64,000 bases of DNA, taken from NCBI GenBank assembly GCA_949128115.1, contig OX421967.1, positions 25,002,635 through 25,066,634 on the forward strand, written 5' to 3'. The notes beneath the pieces were generated by a model. It did no database searches and was not told the DNA's origin. It saw only the letters and a list, made by a program, of their open reading frames with translations. Positions 46,145 to 56,432 of this stretch are shown one piece after another. Each line of letters starts with the position of its first letter. The first letter of the stretch is position 1. The translations under genes and the position numbers were made by a program. The DNA is from Anaspis maculata (lineage: Eukaryota; Arthropoda; Insecta; Coleoptera; Scraptiidae).

Positions 46145-47746
46145 ATGTGTCCGAAAGTATACAGTCGCAAAGATTTTAACAAAAAGAGATAATTTTCCAA
46201 GTTGGTCGCAACTGATGCTTACCCACATAGCAAAATTCCCAAAAAGGTAAAGGAATTCAAGTTATTCAAACCTTAATTTATTAATTATGCATGTTGCATG
46301 GGTCTCGCTAATTTATTACAATTATTTTTTTAATTAGGTACCCATTGTCCAGAATAATATCCTTCGTTTAACATCGGCAGAAGATTCCACAGAAATAATT
46401 ATGAAGGTGTCGACAAAAAATAGCACGAAGATTTCCACCGAACACATCGAAAACTTGATTTACAAACTGTCGAAGGACAACTACTGGAAAACAGTCGAGC
46501 AAGCTCTGGCGATCGAGAGACAGTGGCCGTGTGCGATGTGTCAGCAGAATGGCACAGCATCCAAGCCTGCCACGACGGTTTACATGTGCCATCACGTCTT
46601 CTGCACGGCCTGTATCAAGAAAATAAAGGCTCTAGAGACTGGCAAGTGCCCGATTTGCAGGGAATACGAGCAACGTGGACTTCATGAGGTAAATAATGAT
46701 GATTATTATAACTATTTTGGTGCCTGCTCTCAAGCGGCTGTCCCAAAAGTCCGAAGGCGGACAATTTTTCCGGACTTACAAAAAACAGAATGAACGAAAC
46801 TCTGTGGACGCAAATTCTGAGACACACTGTATAGGTATGATGATCCAGTAATGCCCTGAATGTGAGCCTGACATCAGTAACCCGAAATTTACAATTATTA
46901 GGTTTGGCGCCTGTCTATACAGCGTGTGCCAGAATAAAGCAACCAACGATAACCCATAATTGTAGATTACTGCATGTTCATATCGTTAGGTATGTCATAA
47001 AGTGAAAGGGGTATGAAACAGTTTTCCAAAATTTAGATTTAAGGGAAGTATGATACATACCTTTACAAGTGATAAAAAACCGTTTTTATTCAACAATTAA
47101 AATTATAATTTATTATATAATTATATACGAACACAGCTACGATTTGATTTGGTATAGGCGTATTGTCAAAAAAGACCTATTCACTTTTCTGACAGGAACT
47201 GTTCCCTTAATGGGAAGTGTACCTACATTTTCATTCAATAAACAATAATGAAGTAGGCATAGGTATTCGAAAGTACCAACTTTTAGAGTAAATGCGCGAA
47301 CATACACTAGTACAGCATTCCTTTTGAGGAAGAAATACATTTCACGTGCTTCTGTATTGTAGCTCTCCTAGAAAATTTCAAATTTCAAATTCAAGTCTAT
47401 GAAAAAACAGTGAGGGATAATTTTACATTTATTTTAATCATATTTTTACAAAATATCGTTACAAAATACCTGTACTGCCGTCTCGAAGGACGCCAAATTT
47501 GATCGTGAACAGCTTGTAGAATAATCGAAAATAAAGATGAAGCACTCTGTATAATGTATGTTTTATTTTCAGATCTTGATGGAAAATCAAAACAATGGCG
47601 GACAATGTGAGGATGTTGTGCAAGTAGACAAGCAGCACAAGCCTTTGAAGCTTTCATCAGGTTCCATAGCTGACAGGAGGCGACAACAAGAGTTATCTGA
47701 AACTTTGGTCGAGTGGGATGATACTTGGAGTATGAAACCTTGCTGA
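46145..47746 (+). CDS. RING gene 2: paralogue with a stop in exon 1
   Basis: Exons by homology to gene 1 are 46145–46246 (MCPKVYSRKDFNKKR, stop, then FSKLVATDAYPHSKIPKK), 46353–46688 (112 codons) and 47573–47746 (57 codons plus TGA). Junctions are phase 0: aaaag|gtaaag, ttgtccag|aat, gag|gtaaat and tattttcag|atc. The RING is C-x2-C-x15-C-x-H-x2-C-x2-C-x11-C-x2-C (CAMC, CHHVFCTAC, CPIC), complete. Residues STEIIMKVSTKN match STEVIIEISMKN of gene 1, and the C-terminus LVEWDDTWSMKPC matches its last exon. The in-frame TAA at 46190–46192 would truncate a product started at 46145. Initiation at the ATG at 46401 gives 153 residues with the whole RING intact. It is either a gene with a shifted start or a recent pseudogene. 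A weak TTTAAAA sits ~107 nt before the first ATG. Confidence 0.65.
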
Positions 47747-48202
47747 AATTGAACAAGATATCTACCTCAACCAACTTATTTGGCAGCGTGGCAAAAAATA
47801 CCCCTCAAGTTTTCAATGGCTTTACCTTATTTAGTTACCATTTATTTATATATCAGATTTAACTAAAATAGACATATTTCTGTACGGCTGTAACATTATC
47901 ACGACTTCAGCTTTCATACAATTCCGAACTTTATTTCAATAATCTCCTGAAATTTAATTTCAGACTGTGGAAAATGGATTATGGCCACAACTTCCGGTAA
48001 TGGATTTCACAGAAACGAAATCCGAATTCACATTCCAGAAAACAGACGTCATGAAAATCAGTTTCAACCTCCAAACTTGGAAATTCGGTTTCTCTATTTT
48101 TTGTCAAGAAAGTCACCCTGTATGAATTTTGCCTCAAAATTACTGTTTTATATTAGGAAGCTACATGAAAATTGTGATGATTCGTGGAATAAAACCGACC
48201 GG
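47747..48202. other. 3' flank of RING gene 2, no further gene seen
   Basis: AT-rich, with an 86-codon frame at 47981–48241 that shows no motif. A caccctgtatg transposon-end-like word lies at 48114. Confidence 0.4.
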
Positions 48203-48280
48203 GAGTCGGACTTGGATGCCTGCGCACTGATGAGCCCCTAACATAGGCGAACCACGTGTCTGTGGATATAGTTCTGGTCT
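48203..48280 (+). ncRNA. Hammerhead-ribozyme-like motif (degenerate)
   Basis: The core CTGATGA (48227–48233) is followed by a GCC/GGC stem with a 9-nt loop, then GAA (48249–48251), then a CCAC/GTGG hairpin (48252–48265) and ATA. This is the order CUGAUGA–stem II–GAA–stem III–UH of hammerhead ribozymes. A distal stem between 48203–48213 and 48270–48280 is possible with G·U pairs. The base after GAA is C, where hammerheads have A, and the inner part of stem I does not pair, so this copy is probably inactive. Such motifs are known from Penelope-like and other retroelements. Confidence 0.32.
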
Positions 48281-49283
48281 GAGGGGAGCTTTGTTTGATT
48301 AAAATTGCGCTAGAACCGCTATGGCCCCGAGGCGCAATTATTTGCGTGTTTGTTCTCCCTGCTATGATTCGGCAAATAATTTTGTTTGGCTCAGTTGAAC
48401 TGTGGACTGTGGCTGGGAAAAACAATAACAAAGCAGGTACACAGAGCACCTCAGTTTTACAAAAGCCACCATCCAGTCTTTGAAGAAATAATAAAAGTGG
48501 GATCAAACTTTGGATCAAACGCATATCATTGCTGGTGTGAACGCAAACGAAAGTCGACCTAGGCAGACAGGAAGACGAAGCTCTGGTGACCATCGTCGGA
48601 GACCATCCCTTCACCAATGCATTGAAGCCAATGGAACGATCCAAGAGCTGAGATCTTTGAAATCAATCCGACTTCCTTATTGCGAAGCCGTACCGAATGA
48701 ATTATTTCGCACTCAGCTGTACTTACCTATTTTACAAATTTCAATTTTTCTATTGGTCATTGTTTCAGATTAATCAAAATAAATTGATTCAAACTTGCAA
48801 ACTGAGTCGTACTTTAAAATAAGTAACTAAATGGTACGAATCAGATCATTCAATAAATATAATAATAAATAAAAATCACAATAACAATAACAAATTTTTT
48901 CGAGAGTTAGGTGAACGAAAAATTCTGGTTCAAAAATAATGACAAAGAGGAAAAATGAAATCCCAGAAAAATACACAAACCCACAATTTTTTTCTTGTTA
49001 TAGTTTACTTGCACCAAACAATGCTTTCTTCCAGAATCATAGCCTTTCGTGTATTTTCGGAATATGAATAGTATTTTGAATAAAAAATTATACAGGGTGG
49101 GTGACCTTTTTGACAAAAACTTGAGGAACAGAAACTCAAGAAACAAATGCTTGACCAACAATGCTGGACACATACTTTAATATAAAGAAACAAAAACTCA
49201 AAGTCTGGCCCCCCTATTTTCGCAGTTTTCGAATAGATCGATGGTGGAGTGAAACAATTTCTATTAGAACAAATCTTTCGAAT
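48281..49283. other. Repeat-derived region downstream of the hammerhead-like motif
   Basis: Frames on both strands overlap (for example minus 48153–48644 and plus 48510–48773), with no recognisable domain. It may be part of a retroelement carrying the ribozyme-like motif. A tacagggtgggtgacct end-like word lies at 49092. Confidence 0.35.
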
Positions 49284-49589
49284 AAAAGTTGTAGGTAATG
49301 GCTGTCAGCACCACTTTGTTTTTTGAAAATTATATTTGTTCGTAAATATTGTTATTATATTATTATTATTATATTCTGTCGACATTGTCAATCAGAATTT
49401 TATACACCATCATTTTTACTTCAATTTTACACAATTCTGATGTGAACATGGCTATTTTCTATAGCCGAAACTAGTCGTCATTTTACGAACAAATATAATT
49501 TTCAAAAAACAAAGTGGTGCTGACAGCTATTACAACTTTTATACAAGATATTGTACACCAATGCAAGAAGCATGTTAGATTTCTACGAG
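49284..49589. mobile_element. Insertion flanked by a 13-bp direct repeat, with ~58-bp inverted repeats
   Basis: AAATCTTTCGAAT flanks the segment at 49271–49283 and 49590–49602. Inside, aagttgtaggtaatggctgt…tttgttcgtaaat and its mirror form long inverted repeats. The interior holds an ATT-rich microsatellite and CTGATG…GGCTAT/ATAGCC…GAAAC (49437–49471), a hammerhead-like arrangement with an extra TGAACAT. The long variable duplication and this motif are compatible with a Penelope-like element remnant; there is no coding sequence to confirm it. Confidence 0.55.
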
Positions 49590-49602
49590 AAATCTTTCGA
49601 AT

Positions 49603-49803
49603 GTCAATTCATTTATTAATCTTTTAGGAGATGGCTTGGCGAAAATGTTGACGGAATAACATGAACCACCTGTATCTCTGAAACGGAAGATCGACACTCT
49701 CAAGCTCATTAACCATTACCCTCAGGCTTATAATAGATTGCAACCTCCCTCCGGTTGAATGTCAACCTTCGGTTGAGAACAAGTTTAACTCAGTATTGAC
49801 TCA
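49603..49803. other. Spacer between the Penelope-like insertion and the hAT-like element
   Basis: Unique-looking sequence. It contains the repeated words ctccggttga/ttcggttgag, which continue beyond the hAT-like element, so it is the interrupted host sequence. Confidence 0.4.
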
Positions 49804-49965
49804 GATATACCCAGGGCCGTTCCTAGGGGTTTAAGCGCCCGTGTGCAAAGCTTCAGGTCTGCGCCCCCCCCCCCCCCCCATTCTATACTCGACCAAAAGG
49901 ATGAAACAATTCAGAATCCATGTCACTGTTCTTTTTTTTTATTTTTTCACAAAAGTAATATAATA

Positions 49966-50760
49966 TCTGTATTACACTACTAGTGGAAGTGGTATACACA
50001 CCTAAAAACACATCGATACCGCATTTTGGAGTGGTGTAACAAGATTTTGTGACGAGTTTTGTGGTGTAAAGAGATTTTGCATGGGCGTACTTTATACCGA
50101 GACAAGCGATTTGACCCGCATCACTCGATATTGATATTTTGTCCCTTAAGGGGCCAATGGGGGCCCTCCAAATTTTCAAGATGCAAGAACTTTTACAAAA
50201 TGATCATTGAGTATCGTCATATATGTCATAACTGAAAAAATCCGTTGAAAGAGGTGTACTGAAGAGGTCACCTCTTCTTGGGAAAATGACATTGCAAAAA
50301 AATTGTCTTCATATTTAGGATTACGGAATGCGATTCAGTTGGAGAACGCAACAAAGCATATGAATTTATCGTTTCCTTACATAGCAGAAAAAATAAAAAC
50401 AGTCTTTTTGACCTCTGCCAAAGAATTTTCTTTTCAAGTGTGAAGAATGGAATGGGTCCGACGACTATTGATGAAATTATTTTCAATAGATCCGTAAGCT
50501 TCTGTTATGACATACATGACGATACTCAATGATCGTTTTGTGGAAGTTCTTGCATCTTGAAAATTTAGAGGGCCACCATTGGCCCCATAAGGGACAAAAT
50601 ATCGAGTGCTGCGGGTCAAATCGCTTGTCTCAGTATAAAGTACGCCCATGCAAAATCTCGTTACTCCACTCCAAAATGCGGTATGCTTTTGCGTACCGCT
50701 CCCACTATACACAAGTTCTTGTATTCATTGAACAATCTGCCAAAATACTGTCAAAACAGA
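49966..50760. mobile_element. Foldback-like repeat inside the hAT-like element
   Basis: Arms of ~240 bp at about 49975–50240 and 50497–50715 are inverted copies, sharing tactttatac, gacaagcgatttgacccgca, ttttgtccctta.ggggccaatgg, ccaaattttcaagatgcaag and atgatcattgagtatcgtca. The right end (aacaatctgccaaaatactg) matches the MITE at 61519–61649 (aaccatctgccaaaatagtg), so the two belong to one family. Confidence 0.75.
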
Positions 50761-50932
50761 CATAAATCTTACAAAGAATAACAATTCAGTGAATGAATTT
50801 CAAAAAGCATTAAAATCCAGGATATCAATGAATCTTGGGTTTTCAAATACATTTCTGCATTTTCGCTTGGAAGTTTTCATTATCTTTCAGGAATCATAAG
50901 TAGATACCTAACTTCTACTTGTTATGCCCACT

Positions 50933-51094
50933 CTATGAAAATTCGCAGCAATCGCAACGCAACCGCAACGCAGAGCGCAACGTTTCTGATTGGCTCGCAA
51001 GGTATTCGCAAAGTTATCGCAGCGACGCGAAAGGCTTGCGAGCCAATCAGAAAAGTTGCGCTCTGCGTTGCGGTTGCGTTGCGTAATTTCATAG
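50933..51094. mobile_element. 162-bp palindromic MITE, GC-rich arms
   Basis: Inverted arms share cgcaacgcaaccgcaacgca, gagcgcaac and ctgattggctcgcaag and end in CTATGAAA/TTTCATAG. Each arm is about 60 bp. It is nested in the hAT-like element. Confidence 0.8.
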
Positions 51095-51220
51095 ATCGGC
51101 CTTTAGGTAGAAGCATTCGCTTCTATCGGATTAGAAGGATTCGCATTCGTTAGCGAAGAACGTTCGCAGAACGTCCGTTTCCTCATCTGGGGCGGGGTTG
51201 GCTGCCATGGCAGGGGTACG

Positions 51221-51380
51221 AAATAGCGCAGTTCAAAATAGCGCGGGACGAATTAGCGTGCATAAAACAGCGCAAGTATATTACAGCGCAGGACAAAACA
51301 GCGCAAGACAAAATAGCGGAGGTTCATAACGGCGCAGGTATATAACAGCACAAAGACGAAATAGCGCAAGTAATAGCGCT
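51221..51380 (+). repeat. 15-bp tandem repeat, about 10 copies
   Basis: Consensus agcgcaggacaaaat. Starts fall near 51225, 51240, 51255, 51269, 51285, 51300, 51315, 51331, 51347 and 51363. Units differ by one to five bases, and cores keep the agcgca word. It lies in the subterminal part of the hAT-like element. Confidence 0.85.
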
Positions 51381-51724
51381 ACCGCATAGTTATTACCGTG
51401 GTCCGTGATTGTCTTTGTCTTGTGATACGGTTTTCTACGACTAAAGCTTATAGTTTATAGTCGACGCAAACGGATACGGAGCCGCATACGGTTACGCAAA
51501 CGGTAGCGTAAGCAAAACGTAAGCGTAACAGCGGCGGAAAATTGCTTCGTATTGGTATGATTGGTTTTTGCATCGGGCGCTAAAGCGCCGCCCGGCTATA
51601 GCGGGGGCGCAAAGCGCCCTTTTTGGATTGTTTCCAGTCGGTCGAATTTTTGCGCCCTTGGCAAAGTGCGCCCGTGTGCGTCGCACGCCTTGAACGCCCT
51701 GTTAGGAACGGCCCTGGATATACC

Positions 51725-53280
51725 CATCAACCTCCGGTTGAGAATCAAACGGCGCGGCGGTCAACCTGACATTTTAATTACTTACTTATTCCTTTTCGCT
51801 TCAAACTCCGTCAATGAGTGTTCTATCAATAGCATATTTGATTCCACTGACGACTGTCACACGGTCATTAAAATAATACCTGGCATTGAAATTCTGAGAC
51901 GAGATCAGTGATGAAAACGAGTATACTTGCAAGTATGCCAGAAAACTGATTGAAAAGCGTCTTGTTTTATATCCTTGAATTCATTTTGATTTAGTCAGAT
52001 TGCTTCTATCCGTCTTCCACCCTGTAAAGGATCAATGACCGTGTGAGAACTTTCATCTCAGATTCCTGTTATGCTTGCGAAAATTCTCACAGTTTCCTGA
52101 AATGTCTTCTGGAAATTCAAGCAAGAATTAGGAGGAGAATTTATTCATCTACGCAATGACGTTCCAGGTGTTAAAATCCGTGCAGAAACAAACGATGTTT
52201 GGCCAATTTCTTATCTTATTACCAGACGCAGCCCATATTGGCGCCTCCACCGTATTTGTCATGGTGAATTTCATGACTCAAACTCTTTTTGTAAACAAGT
52301 TGGAGTTGTTGCATTATTGAACACCCTGTATACGGTGTCTGCAAATAGAAACATCTGAGCACCACTTCTTAAAAGTAAGGTATGTACTTCAACTGGTGCC
52401 AAATTTCAATCCTGTACTCAAAAGTGCAAGGTTTGTATATAATATGCCCGTTAACCACCAAACTATTGCAGCACAAGACTTTTCAACTGCCTCTTTTGTT
52501 TTTTTTCAATAATCTCCCTGGTTATTGGCCATTTTCTTTAACTACTTACAAGAACTGAAAAGTGTTTCCTAAGAGCGTATAATGATCTTCAAAATGGTGC
52601 TTCTGATATCGAGTACCTACTCTTTGGGCAACCTCTTTCAGGTATTTTATCAGCTGCAGCTACAAGAACTGAGGAGTGCCTTCATAAAAGCACAAACTGA
52701 CCTTCAATACCTCTATCATGGCGCTTCTGATGGACATGCCATCCAAGTAACTACTGTCCAAGTGTCCAACTAACCAAGTCCACTGTGATTGGCCGTTAGA
52801 AGTGCAGGTGTCGGGGTATTTTTGTGAGGCGGCATTGTGCTCGCTACGGCTGTCAACGATGACATCTCTCCGATGCGGTCAATTTTACGTCAACACGTAT
52901 GTCGAAAAAAACGTGACGTTTCGAAATTCCACTCATTTGAGTTGAGTTATTTTATTTCGATAAGCGGGAGCTCTTGAGTGACTTTCTTATCACTGACACA
53001 GTATACTATATGGAATAAGTAGAAAACTGTGTCAAAGCACACTTCGAATTGATATTGGCTAGATGCAATCGATGCAAAGATTCCGCAGAATGAGAAAGAA
53101 AAAACAAACTGTGATCTAAAACAGCCTAATCAAGTCAATCAACGATGCCTTTGGCCGATTCAGAATGAATTACGCTGTAATAGCTTGATGGTGACATCAC
53201 TTGGCGCCCTCTTCTAAATTAAAATTGATTGTTCTGCATGGCAACTTGATTCAATTGTGGCTCGTTGTAGTTGTTATACC
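51725..53280. other. Intergenic with a fragment of the 2-kb foldback family
   Basis: 52130–52275 (cgcaatgacgttccaggtgt, ttcttat..attaccaga, ggcgcctccaccgtattt) is a diverged copy of the arm at 39930–40050. 52535–52620 and 52655–52740 are a diverged tandem pair (acaagaactga..agtg … tggtgcttctgat). No gene was recognised. Confidence 0.5.
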
Positions 53281-54425
53281 CCGAACTATCTTGGAAAAAT
53301 AAAAGATGTCTCGCCCCTATCAGAGTTATAATTTTTTGTTTTTTTTTTCAATTTTCCCCTCGATTTCTTCCATCTACAATAATTATTGTAGTGAACACCC
53401 TGTACAAGAAATAGAAGGCGGTAAAATGTCAAAAACCTTTCAAGATATTGAATCGAGGTTTTCAAAAATATAATTAGGAAAATTCTAAAATTGTTTTGAA
53501 AAAAGTTAAACACGCCTAAAAATGAACCACTTTTCCCTCCTACTTTTGTCACCCTGTATATCATACAGTATATTAGCAAACCAAACACGATATCCAAATA
53601 TGAAACTTGCAGTCAGAAGAACGCTTGAATATTTAGCACCATCTTTTTCCAAATCGGTTCATTTTTCGTCACGATATCCTCATTTGAACCTGAGCGAGTT
53701 TTTGGGGTGGACCAGTTTAATCTTTGATCTGTTTAGTTTGCAAGTCACAAATTTTAAAAAATCGAAAGAAGTGAACTTTGACGCTATGTATCTTTCTTAG
53801 GAAGTAGGTAAGTGAGAGGCACGTATATTAATTTTTTCTGAATCAGAAGGATGAGGAGAATCTTTTCCCAAAGTTCGATCGGTTCAAACTGATTTACCCT
53901 GTATTAGGTAAAATATAACAACTAGAATATTAGTCTACAATTTTTGAGGTCTTTTGTCATGGCGAAGGAAAACTCCTACTGTGTATTGGTACTGAAACTT
54001 AAATTCTGGTAGCATACATCCTACACAATTTCCCCAGTGAAGATATAAACATCTGATTGGCTTTACTCAAACGTAAATCAAGTTTGGAAGTTTGATTATG
54101 TTGAAACTACACAGTGACACCAGTACCAGTGTGAAGCGAAATTAATTGACTGTGAAAGTATTGCTCCGAACGTATCTCTACCTGTAAATTAATGCTTATT
54201 AGGACACTCACTGAACACTACGACGCGCGAATAAGACACAGACCGGCACAATTGCCGGAGGAGCTGCACCTAAGGCTTCCGTGAATATTCGTGGAGCCCA
54301 ATAGACTTTTGTTTTTGTATAGAGCTATCGCGAGAACAGGTGGAATATATGCCGAAACTGAAACGACGAGAACCTTCGAGGCTTTTCAGGAAAAAGTCCG
54401 GAATATTTTTGGATGCAGAAGCCGA
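53281..54425. other. Intergenic, transposon-end-like words but no complete element
   Basis: Contains ctacaataattattgtag (a perfect palindrome near 53377) beside gtgaacaccctgtac, and a caccctgtatatca word near 53550. The 92-codon frame at 53522–53800 has no recognisable motif. Confidence 0.4.
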
Positions 54426-55344
54426 TATACAGGCTGTCTCAGAAGTATCGCATTCTGAGTCCAGAGCGATATCGAGGGCTTCACGGCAATTCTCGTAACT
54501 GAAAAATGGGACTTTTCACAGAAGAGCAAAAAACCCCAATAGTACAGAAAATTAGGATATTTTGCAATGTAACTGTAAACAGTGACAGTTCTTTGGTAAC
54601 ACTGCAAAGTATCGTAATTTTCTGTACTATTCCCGGACTGTTTTTTGGCACTCTTGTAAAAAGTTCAATTTTTCAGTTCCGAGGTGCTGCCGTGAAGCCC
54701 TCGAAATATAAAATCCAGTCAGGAACACGAAGAAAATATTTCAAAATAATTAATGACGTTTATTTCCAAAGATATGGGGGAGGGGCAAAGGGTGGGACTT
54801 CGATGGTCCATGTTTTAGTTGTTTGAAGATATTTTGAGAAACTTTTTCTGACGGACTAATCAGTGAAAATTATCAACCACTGGGTGCATTGATCTACTAT
54901 TTATTGTACAAAGTGATTCATTGATCTCAAAAATTCATTCTCCTTCAAAAACGCAGGTAAAATATCTTCTATGGAAATGATAAGAGTTCATATCTTGTTC
55001 TTAATTATTTCAGGGACCAAGGGAATATTTTACAGGCGTCAATAAAGAAAATTTGGTTTTTGAGATTTATGCCTCACTCTGTATCATTAACGAAAATTTA
55101 GTGCACACTGCACACCCTCTGGTTTGAAATTTTTTCTGATTGGTCTATCACACACATCTTCCGAAAATCACTTCAAATAACGGAAATAGTTTGGGGCGAC
55201 CTGAAGCCGTAACCTTTGACCCCCCCCCATATCTTAAAAAATTAACGTCCATTTTTTTCAAATATTCTCTCGTGTTTTTGAGTGGATTTCATAATATAAT
55301 ACCGCTCTGGACTCGGAATGCGATACTTTGAGACATCCTGTATA
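54426..55344. mobile_element. 919-bp non-autonomous DNA element with ~48-bp inverted ends
   Basis: TATACAGGCTGTCTCAGAAG at the left and its near-mirror …GAGACATCCTGTATA at the right; arms share gtatcgcattc and gagtccagagcg. A second inverted pair (54472–54570 and 54600–54705) around gagggcttcacggcaa, tttttcagtt and acagaaaatta is nested near the left end. No transposase. Confidence 0.8.
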
Positions 55345-55984
55345 AAGGAACGGTCAGCATCGAAGAGTAGAGCCTAGTTCAAAGCGACAATGCGAACACA
55401 GGGGAGTGCAATATCCAAATAAATATTTTATGTTTGATTTTTTTTTCTTAGAAATATTAAAGTAGTAACCAACGCGAATCCGTAACATTGGTGTCAGAAG
55501 CAGCATAACTAGGAAAAATCCACCTTGCAACTACAGGAAGTTGGAAAAAATTCAAGAATTTTTTGTGAACGTCTTGAAGCATTTCCAAAGCGGATAAGTC
55601 AAAGGCGCCTTAGCTGTCATGATGAAAATGAAAAATCCTCCAAGAGAACAGGAATAGGAACATTATTATAGAAAAGAAAGAAAGAAAAAGTGTCCAGAAG
55701 ACTAATGATGATAATGGAACAACAATAAACGCGGTACTTCGCCGGTATTATAAGAAATCAGATTAGAGAAAAAGTGGTAGCGATTGAAGCAAATATGATA
55801 TCTGGATCCTGGCTCACCGACTAAAGAATGAGTTTAAGGGTGTTCCGAATCGACCGTAAAAAAAGCTTGAAGCAGTTTAGGGAAATGCATCAGGATTTGG
55901 TAGGTATGCAGATACGGCTTTGCTCTCGAATACCATCAGAAAATGACAGAAGCAAAATCTTACGGAACTTGACGCAATGTGTCA
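55345..55984. other. Intergenic, nothing recognised
   Basis: AT- and purine-rich (agaaaagaaagaaagaaaaa near 55675). No coding frame of note. Confidence 0.4.
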
Positions 55985-56215
55985 TTTGAAAGCCCTTCAA
56001 GAAGCTGAGCAGTTTGAAATATTCTGTCACCTGTCAAATAATAAAAAATGTCAAAACTCAAAGCTTTGTCAATAAATTATTCAAACCTATTTGTTAGACT
56101 GGAACCAATTTCGGCAGAAAGCAACACAACGCAAAAATCAATTTTCTCAGTCGAGCGCTATGAATTTTTAGATTTTCTCCTTGCCGTAACCACCCGAGAC
56201 GGCTGCTCGCCCGGG
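55985..56215 (-). repeat. Repeat family C, copy 2
   Basis: Reverse-complement relative of 33705–33960, best seen in ctcagtcgagcgctatgaat and ttgccgtaaccacccgagac, which mirrors gtctcgggtagtaacggcc at 33711. Confidence 0.6.
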
Positions 56216-56432
56216 TTTTGACCAGGACGAACCGCGTCTGGTGCAGAGCTCAACTCAGACATTCTTTCCTGCTCGGAGATCGATTTTTTTAAGAAATTCC
56301 AAATGATATCGAATGTAAAATACTCAACACTTAAAATGGCTCACCCAAAAAATTCAGTGGAGCTCAAAGTGATATAGTTAACTCATCAAGGAACATTAAA
56401 AAAAATATATCGCCGTAAAAAGCTGGCTTTAT

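Larger units (their letters stand above)
49812..51716. mobile_element. hAT-like element, 1,905 bp, with a perfect 8-bp target duplication
   Basis: CAGGGCCGTTCCTA at the left is mirrored by TAGGAACGGCCCTG at the right, with gcgcccgtgtgc shared further in. GATATACC is duplicated exactly at 49804–49811 and 51717–51724. The host sequence resumes with ccatcaacctccggttgag, matching the theme before the insertion. No transposase is present. The interior contains a foldback-like repeat, a palindromic MITE and a 15-bp tandem array (listed separately). A run of 17–18 Cs sits at ~49863–49880. Confidence 0.9.

Noticed and set aside
46401..46793. 130-codon continuous frame treated as a single-exon RING gene
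   Set aside because: After codon 96 it reads into intron sequence beyond a good donor (gag|gtaaat). The last exon at 47573–47746 restores the C-terminus shared with gene 1.
48153..48644. 163-codon minus-strand frame
   Set aside because: It lies antisense over a repeat with the hammerhead-like motif, overlaps other frames on the plus strand and has no recognisable domain.
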